The notes under the pieces were generated by a model. That model did no database searches. It saw only the letters and a list, made by a program, of their open reading frames with translations, and was not told the origin of the DNA. From Pezicula radicicola (Eukaryota; Ascomycota; Leotiomycetes; Helotiales; Dermateaceae), in the NCBI GenBank assembly GCA_003008705.1, contig PDUO01000028.1, positions 379,214 to 443,213 on the forward strand: a stretch of DNA of 64,000 nucleotides, read 5' to 3'. Numbering within the stretch: position 1 is the first letter of the stretch; every line of letters begins with the position of its first letter. Below, in pieces: positions 46,111-57,336 of this stretch. The position numbers and the translations under genes are program-made.

Positions 46111-46699
46111 GAGGATTGTACTCTAGGTACTAATCCCTAGTTCAAAGAGTTACTGTTTAAGGTGGAGCGTATCAATACAAGGCTACTCAGAGACCGAATT
46201 AAGTACAAAGAAAAGAATCTACTCTATAATATAAGAAGAACCTAATCCCCCAACGACGAGAGAACCAAGAGTTCTGATCAATCACGTAAGCATAAGGGTT
46301 GGGGAGCGTCGAGATTCTGACGATATTGCGATAATTACGCAACATAAAGGCACGTTCAGACTAAAGCTTGTCTCATGTACATTATGAACTCTTACCCTTA
46401 GTATGCATATTTCCTATACCTCTATTACCTCTATTATTACACCTAGATTCAGATGCCTTTATATACCTCTCTAAACTGCCTCAGAAATACTTTCTAGAAG
46501 TGTGAATCGTAACTAGTAAAGCTGTCTTTTCATCTATACCCGAACTTACAATATGTCAAAATCCTGTGTGGTACACTATTCTATTACTAGCTGCAGGTGC
46601 TCATCTCCAATTGCGCCAACTTAGCCATGAGATCGCTATGCTTTTCACGACCCTTCCATCGCTAGACTTCCAATTATTCGACGCAAGAAGAAAAGAATC
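46111..46699. other. Intergenic, AT-rich
   Basis: This lies between the BTB gene and the FAD-oxidoreductase fragment and is TA-rich, with no coding signal. The last 100 bp may be the original promoter of the oxidoreductase. Confidence 0.4.
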
Positions 46700-47068
46700 A
46701 TGACTGACTCTACCTCTTCATACATTATAGTTGGTGCTGGTGTTTTTGGGGCATCAACTACCCTTCATCTTATCAAGAAATATCCTTTCGCAACTGTTAC
46801 CTTGATCAACAGAACTATTCCATGTCAGGTCGCAGCCTCATGGGACTGGAGTAAGGTCGTCCGCGCAGATTACACAAACATCTTCTACATGAAGATGGCT
46901 CTTGAGGCGATGGAATTCTGGAGGACGGATCCATTGTATCAGCAATTCTATCATGAGAGCGGCTTGGTTTGGGTTGGCGATCAGTGGTTTGCTCGGACCG
47001 TTATTAACAATTATAGACTCTATATTGCTTCCTATTCAACGGGTTATAAACCCGGACAGCTCTTCTAA
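46700..47068 (+). pseudogene. Truncated FAD-dependent oxidoreductase (DAO / sarcosine-oxidase type)
   Basis: Only the first 110 or so residues of an amine/amino-acid oxidase are present. The sequence begins MTDSTSSYIIVGAGVFGAST, the dinucleotide-binding GxGxxG fold. It continues with CQVAASWDWSKVVRADYTN, EAMEFWRTDPLYQQFYH and ESGLVWVGDQWFARTVINNY. Full family members are about 400-450 residues, with a catalytic domain and C-terminal FAD-binding segment that are missing here. The frame runs into unrelated residues (YIASYSTGYKPGQLF) and a stop, after which TA-rich relic DNA begins. A related 30-bp segment (CTATATTGC..CCATTCAAC) recurs at about 47989, so the 3' part may have been displaced or lost by an insertion. 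Confidence 0.75.
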
Positions 47069-49170
47069 ATTGCAATAAGGCAATTAATTAATTACGTGTT
47101 TTATCCGTTTCCTAGTGCGATGACTAGTATATCCTTAAGTCCTACGCAGAGCCGTAGGCACTGCTATTTAAGCCTATGTAGAGCTATAGTATTATTATCA
47201 TTAAGTTGTGACAATTTAAGCCTCTAGAGTAGGCAATTTAGTGTTACGCAGATCCGTAATTACTGTGCAGAGACACCCCTATTTACTAAGTCAAGTGCAT
47301 AGAGCCGCACTAATTAACTAATTCGAACTAAGTCAAAAGCCATTCCCTGCAAGAACTATAAAGAAAGATCATCCTTATTATCCTCCAAGTATAAAGAACC
47401 CTAACCTTAAGTTAATCCTAAGCGCGATCTCTCTCCTCCTCTAATTAAGCCTATAGTATCGTTGTCTAACAACAGCCTCTAATTACTACCTATATAGAAG
47501 CTTAAGGGCGAACACAGCTACCCTACATAGAAAAAGAACATACAGCGTCTACTTGCTAGTGTTAACCTTAATAACTATATTAAGAAAGACATTATAATCC
47601 TAACTAAGGTTAAAAGGGGTTATACTAAGTATAAGGAATATAAGGAGTTTTATAAGAAGGATTTATAAGCCTAACTTACTATCTCGATAAATATCACTAA
47701 TTTAAACATAAAGTCTCTTATTGCTATTCGACATTATTTAAACTCGTCAGGAAATCAGGGGTGTACTATTTCAGATATGTAAAAAGGGATAGAAACACAT
47801 ATAAAAGAGAGCTGTTTGTCATTATTAAGATGCTATAGCGTAGACTACTCATATGCCTCTTTAGGGGTGTGTTAAATTCAGCGAATATATGTGATTGGTC
47901 ATGTAACTGCCACTATAAGTAGGCTCTTCACACACACTTAGCTCCACGCAGAACATAGAATCCATCACTATTGGCACCACATATTGCTGTCTATATTGCC
48001 TCCCATTCAACAACTTGTAAGCCAATAGTATTTTTATGATAGCAGATCCCACAGCCACAGACTTCAATCATTTATCGGGAATCGGAGGAAGCCGCGTAAG
48101 TAGGTAGGTAACAATGGTCAAAGCTATATGAACAATTATAATAATAAATTTCGGTAGTTATCTTTGTACGAAGTTCCAATAATCATGAGATCACAGACTC
48201 GCCTCAAAATCTCCATCACAATCGGACTTCCGCCTCATTGTTGATCTTAGTCGGAGACTGGACCCCAAAACTGGTTCTAATTCGCCAAGCGCAGCGAGGA
48301 ATAAATAAAGTTCCCTAGTTCGTTTTTCGCTACCTGTATAGTTTGGGCAGATAAGCATTTGTGGTTCATGTAACTTCTATGCAAGGTGCGGTTGGCTTAT
48401 TGGCCGCCTTGCAGTAGATAGAAGATGCATTGTACAGGCAAAGTCGGGGCGTGATGGGGGAGAGTTAGAAAAGAATGTTTGCTTGAAAGAGCGGTGATGG
48501 ATTTTGAGTAAATGGAGTGGATGGAACGTGTTGGAATTGTAAGGCGAAGAAGCGGTGTATTATTGAAGACATGAGACTATGGGTTTGGACCATGTGATTG
48601 ACTTTTGGGAAGTCTTAGACCGGCACTGGAAGTTTAGAAGATGTGACGTGATTATCTGGTTACAGAAATATGCGAATTTTGCAGTAAATTGATTTACGCA
48701 CGTAAATATTCACAAATGGGACTCAGAGCTGTTGACCGCAAATCATTTTCATAAAACGTTAAACAATTTCAGGTCCATGAGATAGCTGGAACCGTCCTGA
48801 TATTAAGAACGAAATATCACTAGTGAATAAATGTAATTGTTCCGTGTGCTTTCTCCTTCAAAGCTACCAATCTCGCAGATAATAAGATTTTGTGGTTCCG
48901 ATCGCTGTTATTTCTTCCGAAAATGTTCGTAGGCCGTAAGTCTTCGTAAATAACAAAAAACAGGAAAAAGAAAAAGGCTGCAGAAGAACCAAGAAAACGA
49001 GGACTTTGGAAGATGCCTCGAAAGACGTCTGCTCCTCAGAGCAGTTTGGCGTAAAGAAGACTAATTCATAGTGCTTCTTAAAATACGCAACGTATAAGTG
49101 GCGTTCTGTACGGGTTTGTTGTTTCCAGATATTAGAATAGTCCATCATCCCATCAGGTCCCATGTAAGAA
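47069..49170. other. AT-rich relic DNA between oxidoreductase fragment and module C
   Basis: From 47069 to about 47850 the sequence is TA-rich with no usable frame, as expected for a RIP-mutated insertion. From 47860 to 49170 it is mixed, with the 3' flank of DUF6590 gene C at the end. No gene was recognised. Confidence 0.45.
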
Positions 49171-50619
49171 TTATTTTCGGTCTTTGCCTGAACGTGAAGA
49201 GTTTTTGTAGTTCTTGTCGTTCGACTTTTTACGCACATCAGGCCTGGGCCTACCAATAGGTTCGACCTTTGTACTCTTCACAAGCGAATTGGCATCGAGT
49301 ATAGCAAGCCAGTCCTTGTGTACCATCCCAATGTTGAGAACACGGACATATTTTTCTACGGTGTATAACTTGCTGTAATTAAGCCTGGAAAGATGGCCCA
49401 GATCTCCCTCAGATCCCTTTTCATGTCGGTTAACCTTGATAGGAAGTCTGGTCAATTGCTCGGTATACCGTATTCCATCACACGTAATGGAATGGGGTTC
49501 TGGTGGCTCAGAGCTGGTATAGATTATAGCATGTTGTTGTGGATCGGGGAGGCCAGGCTTCAACGTTGCTTGTCCAGAATACGTCTGGATAGGGCTATAT
49601 TTATTGGTAAGCGCTAATTTGAAATGAATATGTGTATGGACTTACCAGCAAATGTTATTACCATGGCCTTCTCTCACAACTACAAACCGTCGTATTTCGG
49701 AATATGCCTCTTGATTCAACCATGTGGTACTTATGTGCGATCCGTCACGGGTTCCACCTTCTTCGGGGACTTTTTGCGGGTTCGAATTTGCAGCTGGTTC
49801 TGTCCAAAGCATCATAAAGACCCGGCCTTGTCTCCAAAACTTTTTATGGTCTTTATCTGGAATAGCTTGGTATTCTGTAATATATTAGTGAGCTTTTTGA
49901 TACACGTTATTATCTAATAATCATACTATCACTCAGCTTTTCCAGTTTCGTCCGCTCTTTGAATGAAGATATCTTCTTTCGAGTTGGAATTTCAGGGCTG
50001 AGATTATCTGCATGAAAATTAATGAAATGGAACGAAAGTGATAGGTAGATTTCAGTTGACCTTGCTCTTGAAGCTTCACTGCCTCAATGCCTTGTGTGAT
50101 TGTTTCCAACGAGTTGGATCTATATCTTTGCCGAGGCTGAGAAGAAGACCCATTGTCATAAAAGGAATCATTCTGAGTGTTCGTTGCAGAATAATAACTG
50201 GGCTCTGGCTTTGAAGTGAACTCGGTGCTAGTGGTATCGCTAAAATTTCCAGTTGTGTCCTGGTGGTTGTAGTAACTGTAAGGCGAGGGGAAACCCGTGC
50301 TCTGTGAGGGATCATGGCTGTATGACTGCTGGGATGTTCTTATGTCGTCAGAGGTTGTGTAATTATCTGAAGTCGCCGAGTTGCTTGATGTGGTATTCAC
50401 GGAGTAGGGCTCTTGTGTATTGGCGTTAAGTGTACGTGGTATTGTGTTATCCTGGTTAGTGTAATCGGGCGAGTCGTAGTATCGCTCCTCAAGACCGCTT
50501 GGATTTATTCTCCATTGGTAATAGCAGCGACTTTGGTCGTCCCAGACCCAGTTCGACCACTGAGTAGATTGATCCCTTGACTTGCCTTTGCCACTACTAG
50601 TTGAGTATGAAGAAGCCAT
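49171..50619 (-). CDS. DUF6590-domain protein, module C
   Basis: Four exons, 50619-50061, 50007-49933, 49874-49646 and 49594-49171, all join in phase and give 428 residues. The N-terminal motif WSNWVWDDQSRCYYQWRI is typical of the family and matches module B exon 1 in type. A long Ser/Thr/Tyr/Gln-rich disordered region precedes the core: FWRQGRVFMMLWTEPAANS, EAYSEIRRFVVVREGHGN, ICCPIQTYSGQATLKPG, then HAIIYTSSEPPEP and KLYTVEKYVRVLNIGMVHKD. The tail is basic (RPRPDVRKKSNDKNYKN). Compared with copies A and B it is shorter and its core is interrupted by introns, one of them at the Cys-Cys-Pro motif, so it is the most diverged copy. Function is not known to me. It is divergent from coiled-coil gene C. 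Confidence 0.85.
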
Positions 50620-51405
50620 GTTCACCAGTCACTAATGGCATGTTTGTTGTCGTTCTAAGTGGGAATATCTACATTTGATGCGTGTCAGGATTCAAGCCGT
50701 GATATATATTCGATATACACTAATAAACCTCCATAGTCTAAGAAGAGCCGCATCCAAGATAGGTTACTTGGCGTATGGTTTTCGTATGTCAAGGGAGCAA
50801 CATCCAATGACCCCCAATTTTGGGCAGCAAAAGACAGCAAAAAGAAAGGCTGATTGATGCCCATTGCTGCCGTGGAAGATCTTGCATGCAATGCGATAAA
50901 ATGTGGGTGTTCCGTAGTGGTTGCATCTGGTTTGACCCGTTCATTTACCATATAACAGTTTTTTGTGAGGAGAACGTGGCTCGACAAGGGGGCATGGATA
51001 AGTACATGGCGCCGCTTTAAACATATCCGCCTTCATCCTTACTGCTGTGGAGGCTTCGGTCTGACCACAAGTGGGCGCAGCCTTACGCGGCTTTGTATTC
51101 CTCCTATAGATCCGAAAAAAAAACTCAAAAAAGTTAACAGTTCATAACGAGAAAGCAACCCATGGCTCCCGCATAGGAGGTGCAGACAATGCATGCATAC
51201 ATCGGCTGGGAGCTTGCCTTAAGTGCAATTGCTGGTATTTGAGATATAATATAACAGAGCACTGGTGAGCCGTGCATCTACCACTCGCTTGTAAGCAATG
51301 AACAGGATAAATTCTTCTGACTCAGATTGCAGGCATTTTTATTATATCTTGTTCATTTCTAATTAGGACCTGAAATCCCCATTATTAGTCTTCTTTCCAC
51401 TGAGG
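50620..51405. promoter_or_regulatory. Shared upstream region of module C
   Basis: About 0.8 kb between the divergent DUF6590 and coiled-coil genes of module C. Composition is ordinary. Short frames on both strands look like chance, and no specific elements could be assigned. Confidence 0.45.
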
Positions 51406-52848
51406 ATGGGGCTGGTGGCTTCAAAGATAGCACAGCGGGGAACTCAGTCAGTTGAATCAAACAATAGAGATTCCTTTTTCATGGAGGACCCAAATTCACC
51501 TCGTCTCCGACAAGACTCTCCAAGCAATAGCAACTCAGAGTTGTCTACCGAAGCTACTAAAAACTACCGATGGATCGAGCTTATGCAAAACTTACAAAAA
51601 CTATCAAGACTTCATCACCAAGGGGCCACGACGTCGGTCCTCGAAAGACAGAAGCGAATTGAGGTTGCTTTCAAACGCACCGATGTTTGGAAATCTGATG
51701 CCCTGTTTATGAGTGAAATTCAAAGGTTAGAAGCGGAAGGGAAATTAGGTCCATTTAAAGAGCTGCTTCGACTGGGGAAAGAATGTCAAGTTGCGCGGGA
51801 CACACTTGGCCCGTTGGAAGATGAACTTTCACAAATGGATCAGAGATGGGAGTCCCAGAAATTCCAACTTAAGAAGGTCGAAGAAGAAATTTACAGCAAG
51901 TTCGAAGCCGAATTTGGGCATGCCGAAAAGTATTCTCAGGGGCCAGAAAGCGAGCCCTCAACCAATTCTGTAAGCTCGTTCTATCATGAAGCCGATGAAT
52001 GTGATGGCGGGCAGGTTTATAGCGAGAGTGCAGAAACTGGCAGCAACATTGCATATCTACAGCGACCTATTATCTCAAGGTCCCAGTCGTCAAGCTTTGC
52101 ACTTCAGATGCTCTCGACCCATCCTACTTTGGACGAATTGGAGCCTACTCCACACCAAGATTCAATGCTATTGGGGTTGGATCAGAGTGCACAGAGTCGG
52201 AGTGAAGCGAGTAAAAAGGTTGGTGGCAAATTCACACAAGAAAGCCATTTAGCGGAAGCATCGGCAGAGTCTGAACTTCTGGCTCTCGGAAGCGATCAAA
52301 ATCTCGTCTTGAATCAATATTCTGCAATGGTGGATGCGAAAACATCTTCAACACGCAACCAGCTACAATTCCATGAACAAACAAAACTCGGCACGGCGAG
52401 TCACCGAATTAATTCGTGGCTGCTTGAGATACTGTTGGTTTCTCGAATTCAGGCTACTATCCTCAAAGAACGCGTCGATGCTAGTAGTACACAAAAAGCT
52501 CCGTCAAACTGGGCTCAACTTGTACTGGCACTATGGGAAATTGACGGGTCCGCAATCGATATCGAAAAAAAAGCTCGGGAAGCAAGTCTTTATCATAGCA
52601 GTGATGATGCCTCATCGTATCCAAAACCTACTCAGTCCTCGGAACCGATTCTCAGTCACAATAGCAACCAAGCCACAATGGTGTCAACCAAGCAAAATCG
52701 CACATATGTGTCAAGTCCAGACGTACTGCCCAGAGAAAGAAATCTCATGAATCCAAGACGGTCAGCACCCCCAATACTTTCACGACATCCCTCTGCTCGA
52801 TTGCACAAGATCCAGCAAGATACATGCAAGGAAGATGAGCCACAATGA
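51406..52848 (+). CDS. Coiled-coil protein, module C (partner of DUF6590 gene C)
   Basis: An uninterrupted 480-codon frame. The start MGLVASKIAQRG fits the N-myristoylation pattern Met-Gly-x-x-x-Ser-Lys, so membrane anchoring is plausible; neither paralog has this. Homology to the module A and B partners is visible in three places. ECQVARDTLGPLEDELSQMD plus a heptad-like stretch to KVEEEIYSKFEAEF corresponds to the ELGPLE coiled coil. HRINSWLLEILLVSRIQATI corresponds to the VNKWLLEWVQDS block. WAQLVLALWEIDGSA corresponds to LALEFWDSDKAG. The hinge and the FGEDDY-RDALVE block seen in A and B have no clear counterpart; that region is Ser-rich and disordered. The C-terminus is disordered and basic. 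Function unknown. Confidence 0.8.
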   Translation: MGLVASKIAQRGTQSVESNNRDSFFMEDPNSPRLRQDSPSNSNSELSTEATKNYRWIELMQNLQKLSRLHHQGATTSVLERQKRIEVAFKRTDVWKSDALFMSEIQRLEAEGKLGPFKELLRLGKECQVARDTLGPLEDELSQMDQRWESQKFQLKKVEEEIYSKFEAEFGHAEKYSQGPESEPSTNSVSSFYHEADECDGGQVYSESAETGSNIAYLQRPIISRSQSSSFALQMLSTHPTLDELEPTPHQDSMLLGLDQSAQSRSEASKKVGGKFTQESHLAEASAESELLALGSDQNLVLNQYSAMVDAKTSSTRNQLQFHEQTKLGTASHRINSWLLEILLVSRIQATILKERVDASSTQKAPSNWAQLVLALWEIDGSAIDIEKKAREASLYHSSDDASSYPKPTQSSEPILSHNSNQATMVSTKQNRTYVSSPDVLPRERNLMNPRRSAPPILSRHPSARLHKIQQDTCKEDEPQ

Positions 52849-55685
52849 TGTATTATTATTACTTTGAGTACACATGATGCCTGCATCTTGTTAAGGGAAA
52901 TTTATCGTTGTAGAGCTATAAGGGTCTCACAGGGTTTCTTTGGGCGAATGTGAACCGGAAGGCTCGGGAATATAGATAGATATATCTGTAAATTTGCTGA
53001 GATGGGGATCATGTATCAACACTAAAGTCATAAGAATATCTTTGATCAACGATGAGAAATTGGTTCACTTAACGACTTAGCATCATGTAGCTAAACTAAT
53101 AAATTATTTTTGGCCCCCAAATCTGCTGTTCCCTCGCTTATTCAGACAACAAAAGAGACTACCTATCAAACCAATCCACCAGGATCTTTAAAGCAGCCAG
53201 AAGGACCATCCATCCATCGAGAGACACCCTACCCTCACGCTTGCTGCAAGTCTCTTCAATCAAGCTGTTCTGTGGGATCGTCGGGGTGATTTGGTCAGAT
53301 GCTCATTTTTATTCGTGCCCGTTGGTCGGTACGGATGCAGCCTTCTGTCGCCTGAAATTCTGCAAGCCTCAAAGTGACTGTGATTCCAGCGGAGCGGATT
53401 CCATTACAAACGGCCCGTCACCATCGCGCCGTCCCTTCCGATCATAGAATAATGAAACCATTTCGTGGATTTTGCTCCAGCTCTTATTGTCAGCTAGGAA
53501 CGAGTGGTTCCAAAGTGAGATAAGAGAATCGTAGAGGTTCAGAGAACACTCACTCATCACAGGCTCGCTACGGTACTATAATGAGATTACGGACCGTCCC
53601 ACGTTGCGTTGGACTTCAGCCGTTGTGCACCCACACTAAGACAAATAACCCCGTGTAAAAAAACGAACAACAAGGAATGAATACCAATCGCAAACACCCC
53701 AGGTTGTGATGAATCATGCTGAAGCAAGATTGCACATTGTTTTGGCTTTATTCGAACCAATAGTCATGTGCTTTCCGAGCTATTAGCGCTTTCGAGGTGT
53801 TTTGATTCACCCAATCGAAGGCGGCTGTCATGGCTTGAACGCGCTTCATCACGGCAAAAGTCACAGCTGTTGCGAAACTTCAGTTGACCATTAGTCCTGG
53901 AAGTGGTGCCACTTGTGACGAATACGAATACCTAATGCTATCAGCAGGTAGGACGAAGCCTGTAGGCTATTGATAAACCTAGATGCTCACATGCAATATT
54001 CGTACGCGGTAATGGGAAGAGGTTGCATGCAAAATTACGTCCCCTCCATCAACCGAATTCAAATTGCATGCAATAAATTCCGGAGCAATTCATATCTCGG
54101 ATAGCCCCTAGTCAACCGCTGTCAACCGAGCTGGAGCTGCTGCAGTTACAGCACAGCTACCCCGCCAATTGTTGAGAAGTGATTAGTTTAATTCGGGTGG
54201 CTTTTAATCCTGGTTTGGTTTCACAGCTCTGGGTTTTGAAAAGGCTAGCTATGCACCAGAGCTATCATTCGTGCATCGTGACATGCATGTGATACTCCGT
54301 AGTGTTGCAGAAATTTGTCGCCAAGGACGTAGCATTATCAATTTATCCCTCCCCCCTATTTTAACCGAAAGTAGATGTCACGGGACAGATTAGTGCTAGT
54401 GCTAGTACTCTGCTGTAAATATCCTGACTCCTATGCTCTTCTTTACGTCTGTCTGGTTACTTTACAATTGACCTTATAGAACGTCTAGCTTGATTAATTT
54501 GCTTCCCACCTTAGTCCTAGCCATTGCTTACTTTTCCGAATAAAAACAGATTTCGTTTTAGGATTTAGATGTTATAATCAAGATGTTATGCGGTGGAAAT
54601 TAAATACTTCTCCCTTCCAAAAATCACAATCCTGGCTCTACTTCCTTTCGTTCACCTCCTACATATCTTTTCGTATAGATTATGCCCAAGAATAGAAGAA
54701 GAATCATTTGCTCAACTTTAATTAACGCACTTAACTTAAGCGATCTAGCACTCTTAGGGTGATCATTATACGTTGGTTTGCAAATGAAGTGGTCAATATA
54801 GCCAACATAGAATATAAGCTAGCACAATACAGAGCGTTACAAAAGAACAAGTTATTAAAACAGTGCTTCATGTGCAGTAGGAACCGAACAGGGAAACGGC
54901 ATTCCTTTAAAAGATGCCCAGAAGAGAGTAAAACAATTCCTTGTAGATACAATAGCAGAGGAGGAGTTACCTAAAGAAAAAATAAAGACATCTTAAAATA
55001 CTCGAAAAGAGAATAGTACTAGTGCCTATAGTAAAATACTTTAATTTATTAAGAACATATATGATACACTAAGAAAGGTTTTATAATATACTCCTTACGA
55101 AGTACAACTAGAAATAATACTAAATTCTTGATTTTAGAATTCTAAAAATTTGAGTAATTAGGCTAGATATATTGCTTATGACAGAATAGATTAATGAGTA
55201 TGATGTTGAGTTGAGGCTATCAAAGCGAATATCGCAGCAATGGAGGGGGGGAAAGAACTAAAGAAATGAATTTAGGCTAAGGCTTGCAGGATCCGTAGCA
55301 GGGAAATTCAAGGCTCTTGATGAGGAAAAAGTGAAAGTTTCACTTTGTTTTTAACTTTTCATTGTTCTGTTTTTTGCATGCTAGTTTAACTAGCTGTAGC
55401 TTAATATTTAGCCTAAGAGGCAACTTAGGCACTTCAACCATACTGCCCTCGGCCCAGGCTGCTGAGACTAAAACCGCAGAGTCTTTAGTACAACTATGCA
55501 TGATGACAGGGAGTTTGGATGTCTGTTCGTAGGTCTTCGAGTTTTTGCTTGATAGTTGAGATAAGAGCCAGTAGATATAAGATCAGGAATTAATTGCACA
55601 GAAAGGGCTGAAGTATAGAGTTTATAACCCATTAAGAGTCCTAAATAAAGACCAAATGGAGTTCTGTCCGCCTACAAGTTTCTAT
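52849..55685. other. Intergenic with relic repeat DNA
   Basis: 52.85-54.3 kb is of ordinary composition without a convincing gene. From about 54340 to 55200 it is TA-rich. A remnant around 54500-54590 (TGCTTCCCACCTT... then a GATGTTAT motif) resembles one at 62275-62400, so both may be copies of one mobile-element family. A 71-codon frame at 54759-54974 with a Cys/Arg-rich end could be a transposase fragment, but I cannot identify it. The 3' flank of the MFS gene follows. Confidence 0.45.
54500..54590. repeat. Dispersed relic repeat, copy 1
   Basis: The order TGCTTCCCACCTT, then a short AAACAGATTTC..TTTTAGGATTTAGATGTTATAA block ending in AAGATGTTAT, is mirrored at 62275-62400 with many substitutions. 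Both copies are TA-rich, as after RIP. The boundaries are not defined. Confidence 0.4.
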
Positions 55686-57336
55686 CTACGTGGTATATAC
55701 ATATCTAGGATTGAAATCACCCATCTCTTCAACCTCATCATCCGTCTTTCCCTCCATTTTCCAATCCTCTTTGCCAGCGGCCCTATTCTTATTGATTCTC
55801 GTATAATATAGCGTCATGAAAGCAAAAATACACCCAGCGATAAATACAACACCCATCGAAACACCATGACCAGTATAATACTCGGGTGCATAATTTGTTT
55901 GGAAAAGAAAGGGCGAAGCTATGCCAGCCATATTTCCAAACATCAGTTGCATCCCTGTAGCGAGCGTTCGTTTTCCGTAGCGTGGTTTATTGCTAGGTAA
56001 CCAAGCCAGAGGAAGACCAACTGAAATGTAAAGACCGATGGCGACGAAGAAACAACCGGTGTAGGATACAGCAGCGCTGGTATTGGACACGAGAAGTGCG
56101 TATCCAATTGCTGAAATAAGTGCAAAGATCGAGGAATAGATACCTCTTCTCTGTTGTGCATCACTTAATTTCGCAACAACGAGATATGAAATCGCACCTG
56201 TGGCGTAAACCGGAACTGTTAATGCTTGAGCTTGAAGAGTCGACCAGGTTCCCACTCCTCGAATGATAGTAGGTAGGAAAGTAGAAAAGCCATAAAGCAT
56301 GATATCCTCACAAAAGGAAGCGACGCAAAAGATCCAGAGTTGCCAATCTTTCAATCCATCTTTCACATCAGCCCAGTGAAATTTCTGCGCCGATGCCGTC
56401 TGGCCTATTTCTCTTTGACGAATTGTTACAAGCAGAGCCCTCTCTTCAGCATTGAGAAAGCGTGCTGTATCCGGTCCATTAGGAAGAATGAACCAACAGG
56501 CGATACCTATTACAACGGCGGGAATTCCTTCGAGGATCAATATCCACCGCCATGCTCGCATCCCGGATGTTCCATCCATATATCCAATTCCATAGGCGAT
56601 GAGACCTCCACATGCTCCTGCTAGTGCAGCACTAACAAAAAGATAACCCACGCGAAGAGCTAGTTCTTTCTTGGTGTAGAACATGGTTAGGTAAGTGAGG
56701 AGACCAGGGAAAAGACCGGCTTCGAAGATTCCAAGTAGAAGTCGACATGCTATCATTGAGCCGTAACTATTCACAAATCCGGTACATGTTGCGATGATCC
56801 CGAAGCATACTGTAATGATGGAGATATATCTACCAGGGCGGAATTTCTTCAAGACTAGATTCGAAGGTACCTCACAGAGCTGAAATCTTGTTAGCAGTCA
56901 GGACCATTTTTATTTAGACCAGAAGGAAGGTTTGTTTATCTTACACAATATGTCACGAATAAAATGGATACACAAATCTGATATTGATTCCCCACAAGTC
57001 CAAGATCAGCTTCAAGACCATAAAGCTTTGCGTTGCCAATATTGACTATTTTCATCAACAAAAGTCAGCTGTCTTGTCATAGCACGCCATTAACAAAGCG
57101 AGAAGAGATTTTTTTTCCGTACCGCGATCCAGAAAGCTAACGAGATACAAAAGCATAATGATAGGAATTAAAGCCCAATCCAATTTTCTGATCAAGGCCT
57201 TTTCCTTCGCAATGTCAATGATGATCTCATTTTGAGTTTGAGTTGCTCCCGAGCTCGCTATGAAAGATTCTTCTTTCTGTGCCACCATTTTTTCATCGGC
57301 GTTTATCGTAGGCGGATTTTCGAGATCTGAACTCAT
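55686..57336 (-). CDS. MFS transporter, anion:cation symporter (allantoate permease-like)
   Basis: This is a plasma-membrane major facilitator of the ACS/Dal5-like group that imports organic anions such as allantoate or vitamins. Exons 57336-57123, 57045-56945 and 56879-55686 join in phase to give 502 residues, the usual length with 12 expected membrane helices. A hydrophilic N-terminus precedes WALIPIIMLLYLVSFLDR. After that come NIGNAKLYGLEADLGLVGNQ, SNLVLKKFRPGRYISI, and GIFEAGLFPGLLTYLTMFYT, a motif typical of the group. RVGYLFVSAALAGACGGLIA, AWRWILILEGIPAVVIG with FILPNGPDTARFLNAEER, and a second helix set from LWIFCVASFCEDIMLYGFST to a hydrophilic tail complete it. The exact substrate cannot be assigned. 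Many such genes respond to nitrogen source. Confidence 0.92.

Noticed and set aside
53369..53560. 63-codon frame on the minus strand
   Set aside because: Short, no motif, and no splice sites that extend it.
54759..54974. Possible transposase C-terminal fragment (Cys/Arg-rich)
   Set aside because: The fragment is too short and diverged to assign to a transposon family.
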